DNA of 64,000 bases. It comes from Lachnospiraceae bacterium. Its GTDB lineage: Bacteria > Bacillota > Clostridia > Lachnospirales > Lachnospiraceae. The notes below the pieces were generated by a model, which was given only the letters and a program-made list of their open reading frames with translations, made no database searches and was not told the DNA's origin. Below, one piece after another: positions 36,056 through 45,497 of the stretch (positions are counted from its first letter, which is position 1; each line of letters starts with the position of its first letter). Both the position numbers and the translations under genes were made by a program. The stretch is taken from contig JAFTJD010000046.1 in the NCBI GenBank assembly GCA_017456585.1, forward strand, positions 1 through 64,000, written 5' to 3'.

Positions 36056-37606
36056 ATGAAAACAGAATTGTTATGGGTATCGGCAAGATGTGCTGTGATA
36101 GAAGTGAAAGATTGTGGGTATTACGAGTCAGATATACCGCACAAGGTTTTTGTAAACGGAGAATCGAAATTTGAAACAAAGAAGAATATAGTTACGGTTG
36201 ATGCTCTTTTGCCAAATTCAGAGTATGATATTGCGATTGAGCATGACGGAGAGAAAAGTGTTGTAAAGGTAGTTACAAAGGAAGAATACGTTACTCTTGA
36301 TGTAAAAGCTTTCGGAGCAAAAGGTGACGGTGTAAATAATGATACTGCTTTTATTCAGACTGCCATTATGGCATGCCCGAAGAATGGAAGGGTTCTGATT
36401 CCGGCAGGTACTTATAAGGTTACTCCGATTTTCTTGAAAAGCGATATGACTCTTGAGATAGCAGAAGGAGCAGTAATTGAGGCTTATACAGACAGAAATA
36501 TGTTTCCGATTCTTCCTGGACAGATTGAGTGTAACGATAAAGAAAAGGAATATCTGCTTGGTACATGGGAAGGTAATCCGGAGGATACTTTTGCTTCCGT
36601 TATTACAGGCATAAATCTTGAGAATGTAACGATTACAGGTAAAGGAACAATAGATGGTCAGGCTGGAAGAGATAACTGGTGGGATAATCCTAAGGTAAAA
36701 AGAATTGCTTGGAGACCACGCATGATTTTCCTTAACAATTGTAAGAATGTTACGGTACACGGCATAACGGTTAAGAATAGTCCATCATGGAATGTGCATC
36801 CTTATTTCTGTGAAAATTTACATTTCTATGATATGAATATAATCGGACCAAAGGATTCACCTAATACTGACGGACTTAATCCTGAGTCATGTAAGAATGT
36901 GGATATAATAGGTGTATATTTTTCGGTTGGTGATGACTGTATTGCTATCAAATCAGGTAAGATTTACATGGGCGCGAAATACAAGACCCCTTCAGAGAAT
37001 CTTTATATCCATCAGTGTTGTATGAGAGACGGACATGGTTCTATTGTAATAGGAAGTGAGATGGCAGGCGGAGTTAAGGAACTCAAGGTGTCTGAATGTC
37101 TTTTTATCCATACTGACAGAGGTCTTAGAATCAAGACCAGACGTGGTCGTGGTAAAGACGGAATTATAGATGGAATTGTATTCGAAAACATTATCATGGA
37201 TAATGTACTTGTTCCGATAGTATTTAACATGTTCTATTTCTGTGATCCGGACGGACACAGTGAATATGTTCAGTCTAAGGAAATGTATCCTGTAGATGAA
37301 CGTACACCTTACCTCGGAAGTTTCCTTTTCAAAAACATCGAGGCGAAGAACTGCCATGCGGCAGCAGCATATATGTACGGACTTCCTGAGCAGAAGATAG
37401 GTGAAGTTACATTTGAAAATGTATCCGTTACATATGCTGAGGACAAAGAAGAATTCGTCCCTGCTATGATGGATGGTGCAGAAAAAGTAACCGGAGTCGG
37501 AATATTCGCTAAGAATATGAAGAAGCTTACACTTAAGAATGTTACTATAGAAGGTCAGACCGGTGATGCGATTATCGCGTGTGACGTCGACGAACTTGTA
37601 GACTAA
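36056..37606 (+). CDS. Polygalacturonase-type glycoside hydrolase, GH28
   Basis: A 516-residue enzyme without signal peptide. Residues 1-85 look like a fibronectin-III-type module (FVNGESKFETKKNIVTVDAL), common in exo-acting GH28. The right-handed beta helix holds all catalytic marks: NTD (270-272), Asp293-Asp294 in GDDCIAIKSG, His327 in GHGSIVIGSE, and RIK (358-360). It hydrolyses alpha-1,4-galacturonan; cytoplasmic location and the N-terminal module suggest an exo-enzyme acting on imported oligogalacturonides. GGGAGG at 36045-36050 supports ATG 36056 over ATG 36029. It converges on the AraC sensor gene of the pectin transporter. Confidence 0.93.
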   Translation: MKTELLWVSARCAVIEVKDCGYYESDIPHKVFVNGESKFETKKNIVTVDALLPNSEYDIAIEHDGEKSVVKVVTKEEYVTLDVKAFGAKGDGVNNDTAFIQTAIMACPKNGRVLIPAGTYKVTPIFLKSDMTLEIAEGAVIEAYTDRNMFPILPGQIECNDKEKEYLLGTWEGNPEDTFASVITGINLENVTITGKGTIDGQAGRDNWWDNPKVKRIAWRPRMIFLNNCKNVTVHGITVKNSPSWNVHPYFCENLHFYDMNIIGPKDSPNTDGLNPESCKNVDIIGVYFSVGDDCIAIKSGKIYMGAKYKTPSENLYIHQCCMRDGHGSIVIGSEMAGGVKELKVSECLFIHTDRGLRIKTRRGRGKDGIIDGIVFENIIMDNVLVPIVFNMFYFCDPDGHSEYVQSKEMYPVDERTPYLGSFLFKNIEAKNCHAAAAYMYGLPEQKIGEVTFENVSVTYAEDKEEFVPAMMDGAEKVTGVGIFAKNMKKLTLKNVTIEGQTGDAIIACDVDELVD

Positions 37607-37702
37607 TTTATGTCCTTTGGTTATGGATATTAGTATATTTGCACACATTACGATGATAGATTCCTGTTAAGACATTTGAAAAACGTCAGCGCTTAACGAA
37701 GA

Positions 37703-37770
37703 AAATGAGGAGTAATGCATATCAGATAAATCAATTTTTGAGTTTATCTGTATTGCATTACTCCTCATTT
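37703..37770. terminator. Long inverted repeat, two-way terminator
   Basis: Arms of 28 bp (37703-37730 and 37743-37770) pair with only two adjacent mismatches around a 12-nt loop. It lies between the convergent GH28 and AraC-sensor genes, with A-rich and T-rich flanks (GGTTTTTATC on the right). Confidence 0.75.
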
Positions 37771-37779
37771 GGTTTTTAT

Positions 37780-40077
37780 CTACTCTTCATTGGCGGCACC
37801 TCGTATCGCGGTAGGTGTAGCACCGTGTACCTTCTTAAAAGCACGACGGAAGGAGGTTGGGTTATTATAGCCGACCTCAACATATATCTCTGAAAGAGCT
37901 GTGTCGGTATTCTTGATTAGGTCTAACGCTCTGTCCATACGAAGCTTCTCAAGATATTCAGAAAAATTTTCATTGGTTTCCGCTTTAAAGAGGAATGAAA
38001 AATAACTTTCCGATATACTGAATTCATCAGAAATCTTTTTGAGACTTAAGGATGAATCGTTATAGTTATTGTTAAGATACTGCTTGATGGTCGCAATAAG
38101 CTGGTTGCTGACAGGTTTCTGTTCGAACAAGTTTGAAAGTGTAAGAGCAATCTGTTCCATTATGTCGACGGTCTTATGCATTAATAATAAAGAATCAATA
38201 TTAGCAAGAGCTGGTTCATTTGTTTCTGATGCTGTGATACTGTATCTTATTTTGACAAGAGTATTACGGATATCAGATAGTAACCAGGATAAGATGTTGG
38301 CCGGAAGACTTCTAAGCTCATAATTTTCGCGGCGTATAATCTTGAAAATCTCTGCGACCTGCTTGTCATTCGAAGATCGGATGAAGCTTGATAACTGGTT
38401 AGCCAATTCAGCAGGATAGTAGTAAGAATTACTTGTACGTTCTATCTCCCAATTGCAGATGAAGAAGCTGTTCTTATTAATATATGAAGCAGCTTCCATT
38501 GCCTGATGGTAGGATTGCCAAACATAATTGAGGCGGTGGTTTCGTTTGCCGAGCCCTCCGTATATCCAGATGGAATGCTCCTCCTGAAGAAAATCATGAA
38601 GTAAAACAAATTTATGACGCATATGTCTGGTGAAACTGTCAAGTTCTTCGTCTAAAGATACCAATAGCATAACAGAAAATGTATTAATATCTTCATTATA
38701 CACATATATGTTGTTTCCAAAATATTCATACAATGAATTAACAATCAACTCTCTATAACTGTCCTGAGATACTGACGACATAAGGTGCTGTGAAGCTGTG
38801 GTGTCTTTATCACCTATTAAATCAGGAGAAAATTCCGGAGGCATGGAGCTTCCGGAGATAAAACTGGGTTCTCCGATAAAGGTTTTGAGGTAAAGAACAC
38901 AGAAACGATAGTCTGCCGGATTAACTCCGAGAAAGTTAGTAATCATATTAAGTTCTGCACCCTCAGCCACTGCACCTTTAAATAATTTGGATATGCAGGA
39001 GCTGTATACATATGGTTGCTGTTTATCGAGAGTCTCGCGAAGATCACGATTCTCTGAAAGGGAGGTCTCGAGGCTGTTACTCATGGATATAATCGGGGCA
39101 ACATTTCTCTTGGAGAGACCATATATTAATCCAAATGATGATAAAACAGAGAACAGTATTGTTAACAAATACACGTACTGATAGGCGACAAGCTCATGAA
39201 GCATATTATCTGTAGGTGTTATAAGGTAATAATTCCAATTATTATAGGAAGAATTCTTGTGTGAAATTATAAATTTGCCGGCGTTGGTATTAGCTTGGCG
39301 CACATTATCAAGAAGAATCTTCTGGTTCTCGGAATTGACAACAGCTGAAGCGTCATAGGATAGAGCCTGTGAATTCTTGGCAAGAGTCATTATTGAATTG
39401 CCAAGTTCATCGGTTATATACAGGCATGCCCCGTTTGCAAGGTCAATATCGGAGAAATGCTCGAGTAATTCTGCCTGATCGACAATAAAACATGCAATTG
39501 GCGGTTTCGGGTCATTTCGGAATGTGAAAAGTTCTACCTTATATAAATAGGAACCATCGGTTGCACCATACGGTGCAAGTGAAATAAATTTAAACATATC
39601 ATCATATGAAGACATCGTTTCATACCAGTCGTCATATAACCTTGTATCATAATGAAGAGTATAGTCATAATACAGACGAGGGTCATTAAACATATATGAT
39701 GATAAAAATTTGTCCGTGTTAGGTAAATATATGTACGATTTAGAAATAGGAAGCAGATTCTCAAGCGCAAGGATATCTTTTAGGTACTGCATGGCATTAT
39801 GTGCAAGCAGATAAAGCGCGGGAGAAGGTTCTGTCTGTCGGGTAAGCTCTTTTATTTCGCTGTTAGAAGATATCTGCTGTGAAAGTGTTGAAAAAAGACT
39901 TAAAGCAGTATCCATTGAATCAACATTATCGCTTAACAAAGAAGCATTACGTTTATATAAATCATTCTTGGTAGAAGAAATACCGGTATAGTAAAAAATG
40001 AATCCCATTACCAAAAAAAGTATTATTACAATACTATATGAAAGTACAAATTTTTTGAGAAAATTATTATGTGTCAT
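37780..40077 (-). CDS. Membrane-anchored AraC family regulator (extracellular sensor)
   Basis: A 765-residue protein. Membrane segments near residues 9-30 and 295-315 flank a large outer domain of Cache type (TKNDLYKRNASLLSDNVDSM and onward). The cytoplasmic part contains a poorly conserved middle region (residues 345-640) and a C-terminal AraC DNA-binding domain (SLKKISDEFSISESYFSFLF, then LSEIYVEVGYNNPTSFRRAF). This layout matches YesS-like regulators, which in Bacillus control rhamnogalacturonan use. AAGGAG stands before the start at 40077. It is divergent from the sugar transporter genes, which are its likely targets. Confidence 0.88.
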   Translation of the reverse strand: MTHNNFLKKFVLSYSIVIILFLVMGFIFYYTGISSTKNDLYKRNASLLSDNVDSMDTALSLFSTLSQQISSNSEIKELTRQTEPSPALYLLAHNAMQYLKDILALENLLPISKSYIYLPNTDKFLSSYMFNDPRLYYDYTLHYDTRLYDDWYETMSSYDDMFKFISLAPYGATDGSYLYKVELFTFRNDPKPPIACFIVDQAELLEHFSDIDLANGACLYITDELGNSIMTLAKNSQALSYDASAVVNSENQKILLDNVRQANTNAGKFIISHKNSSYNNWNYYLITPTDNMLHELVAYQYVYLLTILFSVLSSFGLIYGLSKRNVAPIISMSNSLETSLSENRDLRETLDKQQPYVYSSCISKLFKGAVAEGAELNMITNFLGVNPADYRFCVLYLKTFIGEPSFISGSSMPPEFSPDLIGDKDTTASQHLMSSVSQDSYRELIVNSLYEYFGNNIYVYNEDINTFSVMLLVSLDEELDSFTRHMRHKFVLLHDFLQEEHSIWIYGGLGKRNHRLNYVWQSYHQAMEAASYINKNSFFICNWEIERTSNSYYYPAELANQLSSFIRSSNDKQVAEIFKIIRRENYELRSLPANILSWLLSDIRNTLVKIRYSITASETNEPALANIDSLLLMHKTVDIMEQIALTLSNLFEQKPVSNQLIATIKQYLNNNYNDSSLSLKKISDEFSISESYFSFLFKAETNENFSEYLEKLRMDRALDLIKNTDTALSEIYVEVGYNNPTSFRRAFKKVHGATPTAIRGAANEE

Positions 40078-40249
40078 TTAAACTCCTTATGCAATATAAA
40101 GTCTGTATAAAGATACATATACGATTATACATTAAGAGACATTTTTTTTCAATTCAAAAAAGTTGTAAAAAATGTATGGAAAAAAACTTGAATTTACAGG
40201 CTTTTTGGGCACTTCTAAAAAAATGTTCATCAATCAAAAAGATTGTTTC

Positions 40250-40279
40250 TTGTTAAAAATGTACAAAATGATGTATTAT
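40250..40279 (+). promoter_or_regulatory. Candidate promoter of the sugar transporter operon
   Basis: TTGTTA (40250-40255), an 18-bp spacer and TATTAT (40274-40279), 69 bp upstream of the solute-binding gene. The 271-bp divergent region is A/T rich and likely holds the AraC operator. Confidence 0.5.
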
Positions 40280-40348
40280 TAGTTTATCGATTGGGGCAAA
40301 AGTTCCAAACCAAGAGAGAGCTTTAAAAATTTAAGGAGGGTAAAATCG

Positions 40349-41890
40349 ATGAAAAAAAGTAAGAAGTTTTTAGCCGTTGCTTTAGCAGCAACAATGGCTG
40401 TCACAGCTCTTGCAGGTTGTAAGAAAGACAAGAACTATGCAGAGCAGGTTGACAAAATTACCATCATGGTAGATGGTACACTCTTTACTCTTGCAAATGG
40501 TAGAGACCAGTTTGAAGCAAGACTTGAAGAGTTAATGGGTGTAGAGGTTGACATTATTCAGCCTGACCATTCTGGTTACTATGACACAGTTAGCCAGACA
40601 TTTGCTAATCCGGATACATCAACATGGCCGGACGTAGTTCTTTTAGGTTCTACATATTATGCAACTTATGCTAACAGTGGTGTTTTAGCAGACATTTCAG
40701 ATTACTATGAGAATTCTGAACTTAAGAAGTCAGGCCGTATTATTAATGAAGGCTTAATCGATGGTCTTTACATCAACGATGGCTTATACGGAATTTCACC
40801 TGCACGTGGTAACGGATGTATTACATATGTTAAGAAGGCTTGGTTAGACAGATGTGGTCTTACAGCTCCTACAACATACGCTGAGTATATCGCTATGCTT
40901 GATGCATTCATGAAGGGCGATCCTGATGGCAACGGTGTTAACGGTGATACACCTTACGCTGTAACATCTGCTGGTATCGTTAATGCAGAAGCTCCTTACG
41001 TAAACTACTTACCTGAGTTCTTCCAGGATGCATATCCGGATTTCTACCAGAAGGCAGACGGAACATGGGTTGACGGTTTCACAGAGCAGGCTATGATTGA
41101 TGCTATCAATCGTTTAACAGATGCTTATGCAAAGGGATATCTTGATCCTGAACTTGTAACAAACGGAACAAAGGATTGCCGTAACAAATTCTTCGAGGAT
41201 AAGTGCGGTGTATTCACATACTGGGCTGGTAACTGGGCTAATACATTAGCTACAAACCTTGAAGCTAAGGGTCTTGATTCAGAGTTAGTTAACCTTGAGC
41301 CTATCGCAGAGGTTGGTAACTATATCGAGCGTCAGGCAACTGTATGGTGTGTAACATCAGCTTGTGAGAATCCTGAGGCAGTATTCAACTTATTCTTCGG
41401 TACAATGTTAGACGGTGCTGACGGACAGCAGCTCTGGACATATGGTGTAGAAGACGTTCACTGGTCAACAAAGGCTGAGACAAACGTTATCAACGCTGGT
41501 TTAGAGACAGAGAAGAAGTACGTAAGTGAAGAAGGACAGTTCCACTGGAAGACAAACCTTGAGACAGGTGCAGCTCTCTACTCAAAGGCTCATATCGATA
41601 AGTTACTTGCAATCACAACATTCGCAGATCCTGCAAAGGATGTAGGTAATGCAGATGTTAATCCTAGAATTACAGCATCAGCTAAGGTATTCAATGAGAA
41701 TTCAGTTCTTGCTCCTGTAATCACATCTAACGATGTTATGGAGCAGTACCAGAGTGGTATCATGTCATTAAGAATCCAGTTAGTATCTGAGTGTGTAACT
41801 AACGGTTTATCAGTAACAGATGCTATGGCTAGATACAATGCAGAAGTTGGTACACAGGTTAAGGCAATTCTTGATTCATTAAACAAATAA
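40349..41890 (+). CDS. Carbohydrate ABC transporter solute-binding lipoprotein
   Basis: A 513-residue lipoprotein: signal KKSKKFLAVALAATMAVTAL, then AGC with the acylated Cys24. The rest is a family-1 extracellular binding protein of the large LplA type (DKITIMVDGTLFTLANGR, DAFMKGDPDGNGVNGDTPYA, the last resembling a Ca-binding loop). It captures oligosaccharides; placement between GH28 and CE8 suggests oligogalacturonides. AAGGAGGG precedes the ATG. Its codon use (many ACA, GCT, TAC) looks stronger than that of its neighbours, as expected for the most abundant subunit. An attenuating hairpin follows. Confidence 0.93.
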   Translation: MKKSKKFLAVALAATMAVTALAGCKKDKNYAEQVDKITIMVDGTLFTLANGRDQFEARLEELMGVEVDIIQPDHSGYYDTVSQTFANPDTSTWPDVVLLGSTYYATYANSGVLADISDYYENSELKKSGRIINEGLIDGLYINDGLYGISPARGNGCITYVKKAWLDRCGLTAPTTYAEYIAMLDAFMKGDPDGNGVNGDTPYAVTSAGIVNAEAPYVNYLPEFFQDAYPDFYQKADGTWVDGFTEQAMIDAINRLTDAYAKGYLDPELVTNGTKDCRNKFFEDKCGVFTYWAGNWANTLATNLEAKGLDSELVNLEPIAEVGNYIERQATVWCVTSACENPEAVFNLFFGTMLDGADGQQLWTYGVEDVHWSTKAETNVINAGLETEKKYVSEEGQFHWKTNLETGAALYSKAHIDKLLAITTFADPAKDVGNADVNPRITASAKVFNENSVLAPVITSNDVMEQYQSGIMSLRIQLVSECVTNGLSVTDAMARYNAEVGTQVKAILDSLNK

Positions 41891-41916
41891 TAATTAAAGC
41901 TAGATGAAATGTTGGG

Positions 41917-41947
41917 TATGGAGCCGCCACTTGTCGGTGGCTCCATA
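41917..41947 (+). terminator. Intercistronic attenuator hairpin
   Basis: Stem TATGGAGCCGCC/GGTGGCTCCATA type: 12 pairs including one G-U (41917-41928 with 41936-41947), followed by TTTC only. Between a binding-protein gene and its permeases such a partial terminator would keep binding-protein mRNA in excess. Confidence 0.7.
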
Positions 41948-41969
41948 TTTCACGAAAGGAAGTCGTGAA

Positions 41970-42932
41970 ATGAGTAAAATTAAGAGTAAAAATAATACTG
42001 AAAATAGTGTAGTGGTTAATAAAACTCCACTCAAGCTTAGAATTTATAAATATCGCTGGTTTTACTTGATGTTTATACCGGTGTTCATTTTCCTTTTAGT
42101 ATTTAATTACCTGCCTATGACAGGTATCAGGTATGCATTTTATTCCTACCGTAATGCATTCAATATCAAATGGGTAGGACTTGCAAATTTCGAAAGATTG
42201 TTTGAGACATCCGCTTTTTGGACCTCATTTGTAAATACATTGGTAATTAGTGTAACCAAGCTTGTACTTAATACAGGTATGGCAGTTGTAATATCGCTTC
42301 TTCTTAACGAGATGGTTAATCTTGTATTTAAGAAGTTCACACAGACCATCATTTACTTACCACACTTTATGTCATGGGTAGTAACAGCGTCGGTATTCAC
42401 ACTTATTCTTTCTACATCAGAGTCAGGTCTTGTTAACTCAATGTTGGTGAGTCTGGGTATTCTGGCGGAAGGAGAAGAGATATATTTCCTGGCAAGTAAG
42501 GAATATTGGCGAGTAGCATATTACATAATCAATATCTGGAAAGATACAGGTTGGGGAACAATTATTTTCCTCGCAACCTTGTCGGGAATTAATCCTGAAC
42601 TTTATGAGGCTGCAAAGATTGATGGTGCAGGAAGATGGAGCTGTATTAAATACATAACTATCCCTAGCCTTTCAAACACAATTATAACAGTACTTATTCT
42701 TAATCTTGCTAAGATTATGAACTTGTTTGAATCAGTATTCGTACTTATCAATGATAATGTTATCGATGTTGCACAGGTATTACAGACATATACTTACTCC
42801 ATAACATTTGCAGCGGCACCTGATTATGGATTCTCAACAGCGGTAGGTCTTTTCAGATCACTCGTTGCTTGTATACTTGTACTTATATGTAACTTTATCA
42901 GTAAGAAAATCCGTGGACGCGGTATTGTATAG
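41970..42932 (+). CDS. Carbohydrate ABC transporter permease (LplB/UgpA-like)
   Basis: A 320-residue inner-membrane permease with six predicted membrane segments. The first segment region contains RWFYLMFIPVFIFLLVFNYL, typical of the LplB/YtcP group, and the cytoplasmic EAA loop is YEAAKIDGAGRWSCIKYITI. It forms the pore with the second permease. AAAGGA at 41955-41960 precedes ATG 41970; the in-frame ATG at 41904 falls inside the attenuator region. No ATPase gene is present, so the pair probably works with a shared MsmX/MsmK-type ATPase. Confidence 0.92.
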   Translation: MSKIKSKNNTENSVVVNKTPLKLRIYKYRWFYLMFIPVFIFLLVFNYLPMTGIRYAFYSYRNAFNIKWVGLANFERLFETSAFWTSFVNTLVISVTKLVLNTGMAVVISLLLNEMVNLVFKKFTQTIIYLPHFMSWVVTASVFTLILSTSESGLVNSMLVSLGILAEGEEIYFLASKEYWRVAYYIINIWKDTGWGTIIFLATLSGINPELYEAAKIDGAGRWSCIKYITIPSLSNTIITVLILNLAKIMNLFESVFVLINDNVIDVAQVLQTYTYSITFAAAPDYGFSTAVGLFRSLVACILVLICNFISKKIRGRGIV

Positions 42933-42946
42933 TGGAGGTGGGAATT

Positions 42947-45076
42947 GTGAATAAAGAAAAGAAATTTAGCGGAATTCGATGCGCCTCTGCAGTTATCGGT
43001 TTGATTGCGATAGTTGCGTTCTTTCTTCCGATAAACAGTGCAATAGGAACATTTAGTTTTGATATGACTCATTCTTATAACATTATCGATGTTATACAGA
43101 TTATTTTTGGTGGAAAAGAGCTTATTGCTGATACGTCTACACCATTTTATGCACAGTTAATACTTTCATGTATATTATTGGTTCTTGGATTTGTCAGTGT
43201 GATAGTGCTTACATTACTTACATTCCTTAATAAGAATGTATCTGTAAGAAGAGTTGTTGCAGTATTTGGTCTTGTACTTGTTGTTATAGGTGGTATTTCA
43301 TATAACTCATCCATGACCAATATGGCAAAGACAGGTAATAATTATTTTGGAGTATATCCTGAGTTTAAGATTAACCAGAAGGTTAAATCAGGTAGTGTTA
43401 ATAACTGGGCAGATAAGATTCAGTTAATGATAGACGATGCAGAGACATTATTTACAGATACTACTAAGAGAACAGAAGCAGTTAAGACTTTAAATGATCT
43501 TAAAGCGAAGTCACTTAGTCTTGATTACACCGCAAAGAAAAAAGACAAAGTTGCATATAATGAAGAGATTTTTGAAGGTATCAAGGGATTGTTCCCGTTT
43601 GAACAGCAGGTAGAGGTATTTGAGAAATATTTCTCAACTATGACGAAGACTGTATCAGCTATATCCTCAACATATGGACTTGGATTTTTAGCTATTATTG
43701 TATTGATGATTGTTCTTTGTTCAACTAACTATTCTGAAAGAAATGCTAACGGATATGCTAACAATGGTATTAGAGCTAACTGTATGTTCGTTGGAATAAT
43801 GGGCATAGCACTTGCATGTACGATGCTTTTACCTATGCTCACAGTAACCGGCGGAACTACAGAAGCTACCGGACTTAAGGGAGTATCATTATTAATCGGT
43901 TTGATAATGCTTCCTAAACTTGCAGACCTTAAGAGTGCTTTCGCAAATGTGGGTATAGCAGTATCAAATGCAGCAGATGTTGATCTTGCACTTGTATGGT
44001 TGTCAATTGCTCTTATGCTTGTAGCAGTTGTATGTATGGTGGTGTTTATCATCATGGCAGCTAAAGCTATCAAATTCAAGTTAAGAAGAGTATTTGCAAT
44101 AGCGGCAGCGGTTACATTTACTTTAGGTTCATTTATCTTTAATCAGGGCTTTGGAGCAAGCGGTGTTAAGCTTAGCGCAGTAATGTTCTTGGTTATAGGA
44201 CTTTTAATAGCAGGTGCACTTATACCATTTACGGTATATATTGATAAAGAGCGTTATAAGGCATTCTCAATCGTGAATGTAGTATTATTCTTAATTATAT
44301 GTGCATTTATCGTTGTACCGCTTTGGAAGGTATTTATCGATTCCATCGATATGACAGCAGGATATGGTATGAGATTATGGCCGGAGAAATTCACTCTTGC
44401 AGGATATCTTTCAATTATAACCAATCCGAATATGTCAACACCACTTTTGATATCGGTATTTACAACTGTTATAGGTACACTTCTTGGACTTATACTTGCA
44501 ACACTTGGTGCTTATGTACTTATTCAGTTTGATATGCCGGGTAGAAACTTACTCGCCGGAATGCTTATGTTCACACTTATTTTCCAGGCAGGTATGATTC
44601 CTACATATCTCGTAATGGTTAAGTTACATTTGTATAACACATTATGGTCGGTAATCGGTATTTTAAGTATTAACGTATATAACCTCGTACTCATGAGAAA
44701 CTTCTTCGAAGGTATTCCGAAGAGTTTGTTCGAGGCAGCGTCTATTGACGGATGTTCTCCAATGGGTATTTTTGGTAGAATTGTGCTTCCACTTTCTAAG
44801 GCAGCACTTGCCTCAATCGGACTTATGTATGCGGTTGCATTCTGGAATGATTATACTAACTTCAAGTTGTATATCTCCAACACCAACCTTCATAACTTCC
44901 AGATGAGACTTAGAGCGATGATATTCAGTAGTGAGATGCCTAACAATACAGAGATTTCAAGTAACACACTTCAGAACGCAGCGGTTATGGTTGCTATCCT
45001 TCCTTTCATGATAGTATATCCGTTCTGCCAGAAGTACTTCGTTAAGGGTATTAATATCGGAGCAGTAAAAGAATAA
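42947..45076 (+). CDS. Carbohydrate ABC permease (LplC/UgpE-like) with large N-terminal membrane domain
   Basis: A 709-residue protein. Residues about 440-709 are a normal CarB-type permease (VVPLWKVFIDSIDMTAGYGM, EAA loop FEAASIDGCSPMGIFGRIVL, and the expected final segment). The first 430 residues are an added membrane domain with about nine hydrophobic segments. It includes an external loop of about 110 residues (near 120-230, rich in Lys/Asp, from NNYFGVYPEFKINQKVKSGS). Standard permeases of this type have 270-310 residues. GTG 42947 is chosen because GGAGGTGGG (42934-42942) lies before it; a GTG at 42932 overlaps the previous stop. The frame is continuous, so no fusion by frameshift is needed. 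Confidence 0.88.
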   Translation: MNKEKKFSGIRCASAVIGLIAIVAFFLPINSAIGTFSFDMTHSYNIIDVIQIIFGGKELIADTSTPFYAQLILSCILLVLGFVSVIVLTLLTFLNKNVSVRRVVAVFGLVLVVIGGISYNSSMTNMAKTGNNYFGVYPEFKINQKVKSGSVNNWADKIQLMIDDAETLFTDTTKRTEAVKTLNDLKAKSLSLDYTAKKKDKVAYNEEIFEGIKGLFPFEQQVEVFEKYFSTMTKTVSAISSTYGLGFLAIIVLMIVLCSTNYSERNANGYANNGIRANCMFVGIMGIALACTMLLPMLTVTGGTTEATGLKGVSLLIGLIMLPKLADLKSAFANVGIAVSNAADVDLALVWLSIALMLVAVVCMVVFIIMAAKAIKFKLRRVFAIAAAVTFTLGSFIFNQGFGASGVKLSAVMFLVIGLLIAGALIPFTVYIDKERYKAFSIVNVVLFLIICAFIVVPLWKVFIDSIDMTAGYGMRLWPEKFTLAGYLSIITNPNMSTPLLISVFTTVIGTLLGLILATLGAYVLIQFDMPGRNLLAGMLMFTLIFQAGMIPTYLVMVKLHLYNTLWSVIGILSINVYNLVLMRNFFEGIPKSLFEAASIDGCSPMGIFGRIVLPLSKAALASIGLMYAVAFWNDYTNFKLYISNTNLHNFQMRLRAMIFSSEMPNNTEISSNTLQNAAVMVAILPFMIVYPFCQKYFVKGINIGAVKE

Positions 45077-45089
45077 TTAAGCTAATAAG

Positions 45090-45132
45090 GGCGTATTGTA
45101 CAATATAATTCTTTATCCTTGTGCAATACGCC
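45090..45132 (+). terminator. Terminator of the sugar transporter operon
   Basis: GGCGTATTGTAC (45090-45101) pairs with GTGCAATACGCC (45121-45132), 12 pairs with one G-U, 13 bp after the permease stop. The T tract is weak. Confidence 0.6.
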
Positions 45133-45227
45133 ATCTCTCTATTTATAGGCTGGGTGCATGTCATGATAATGTTGTGGATGATGTTTCCCTCTGGGACACG
45201 CTCTCTAATATGAGATATACTGTGGCA

Positions 45228-45423
45228 TTAATCCTACCGAATTGGCGAGAGAAAGCTTGTAAGGTAGGACGAAAGTGAGGAATAATGGAAGTTAATCCTA
45301 CCGAATTGGCGAGAGAAAGCTTGTGAGGTAGGACGAGAGTGAGGAATAGTGGAAATCAATCCTACTGAGATACGTCAGAAGAATGATTATAGGGTAGGGC
45401 GAAAGAAATGAATAATGAAAATT
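45228..45423. repeat. Tandem hairpin array 2 (64-bp period, CCTACC...GGTAGG units)
   Basis: Three direct copies begin with ATCCTAC at 45231, 45295 and 45359, exactly 64 bp apart. Copies 1 and 2 differ at a few positions; copy 3 is more diverged. Each has CCTACC/CCTACT pairing with GGTAGG about 36 nt further on, followed by a G/A-rich tail (GACGAAAGTGAGGAATAATG). This array and two terminators fill the 421-bp gap 45077-45497, in which no gene is visible. Confidence 0.85.
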
Positions 45424-45427
45424 AAGA

Positions 45428-45459
45428 AGCTCTACTTCATGATATCAAGAAGTAGAGCT
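45428..45459. terminator. Two-way terminator between transporter and pectin methylesterase
   Basis: AGCTCTACTTC (45428-45438) pairs perfectly with GAAGTAGAGCT (45449-45459), 11 bp with a 10-nt loop, between two convergent genes. AAATATTT follows. Confidence 0.65.
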
Positions 45460-45497
45460 CAAATATTTATAAGAATTATGCAATCACCAATACAGAA

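Noticed and set aside
40349-41890. Foreign origin of the binding-protein gene from its distinct codon use
   Set aside because: The bias is better explained by high expression, since its promoter, regulator and permeases are all of the local type.
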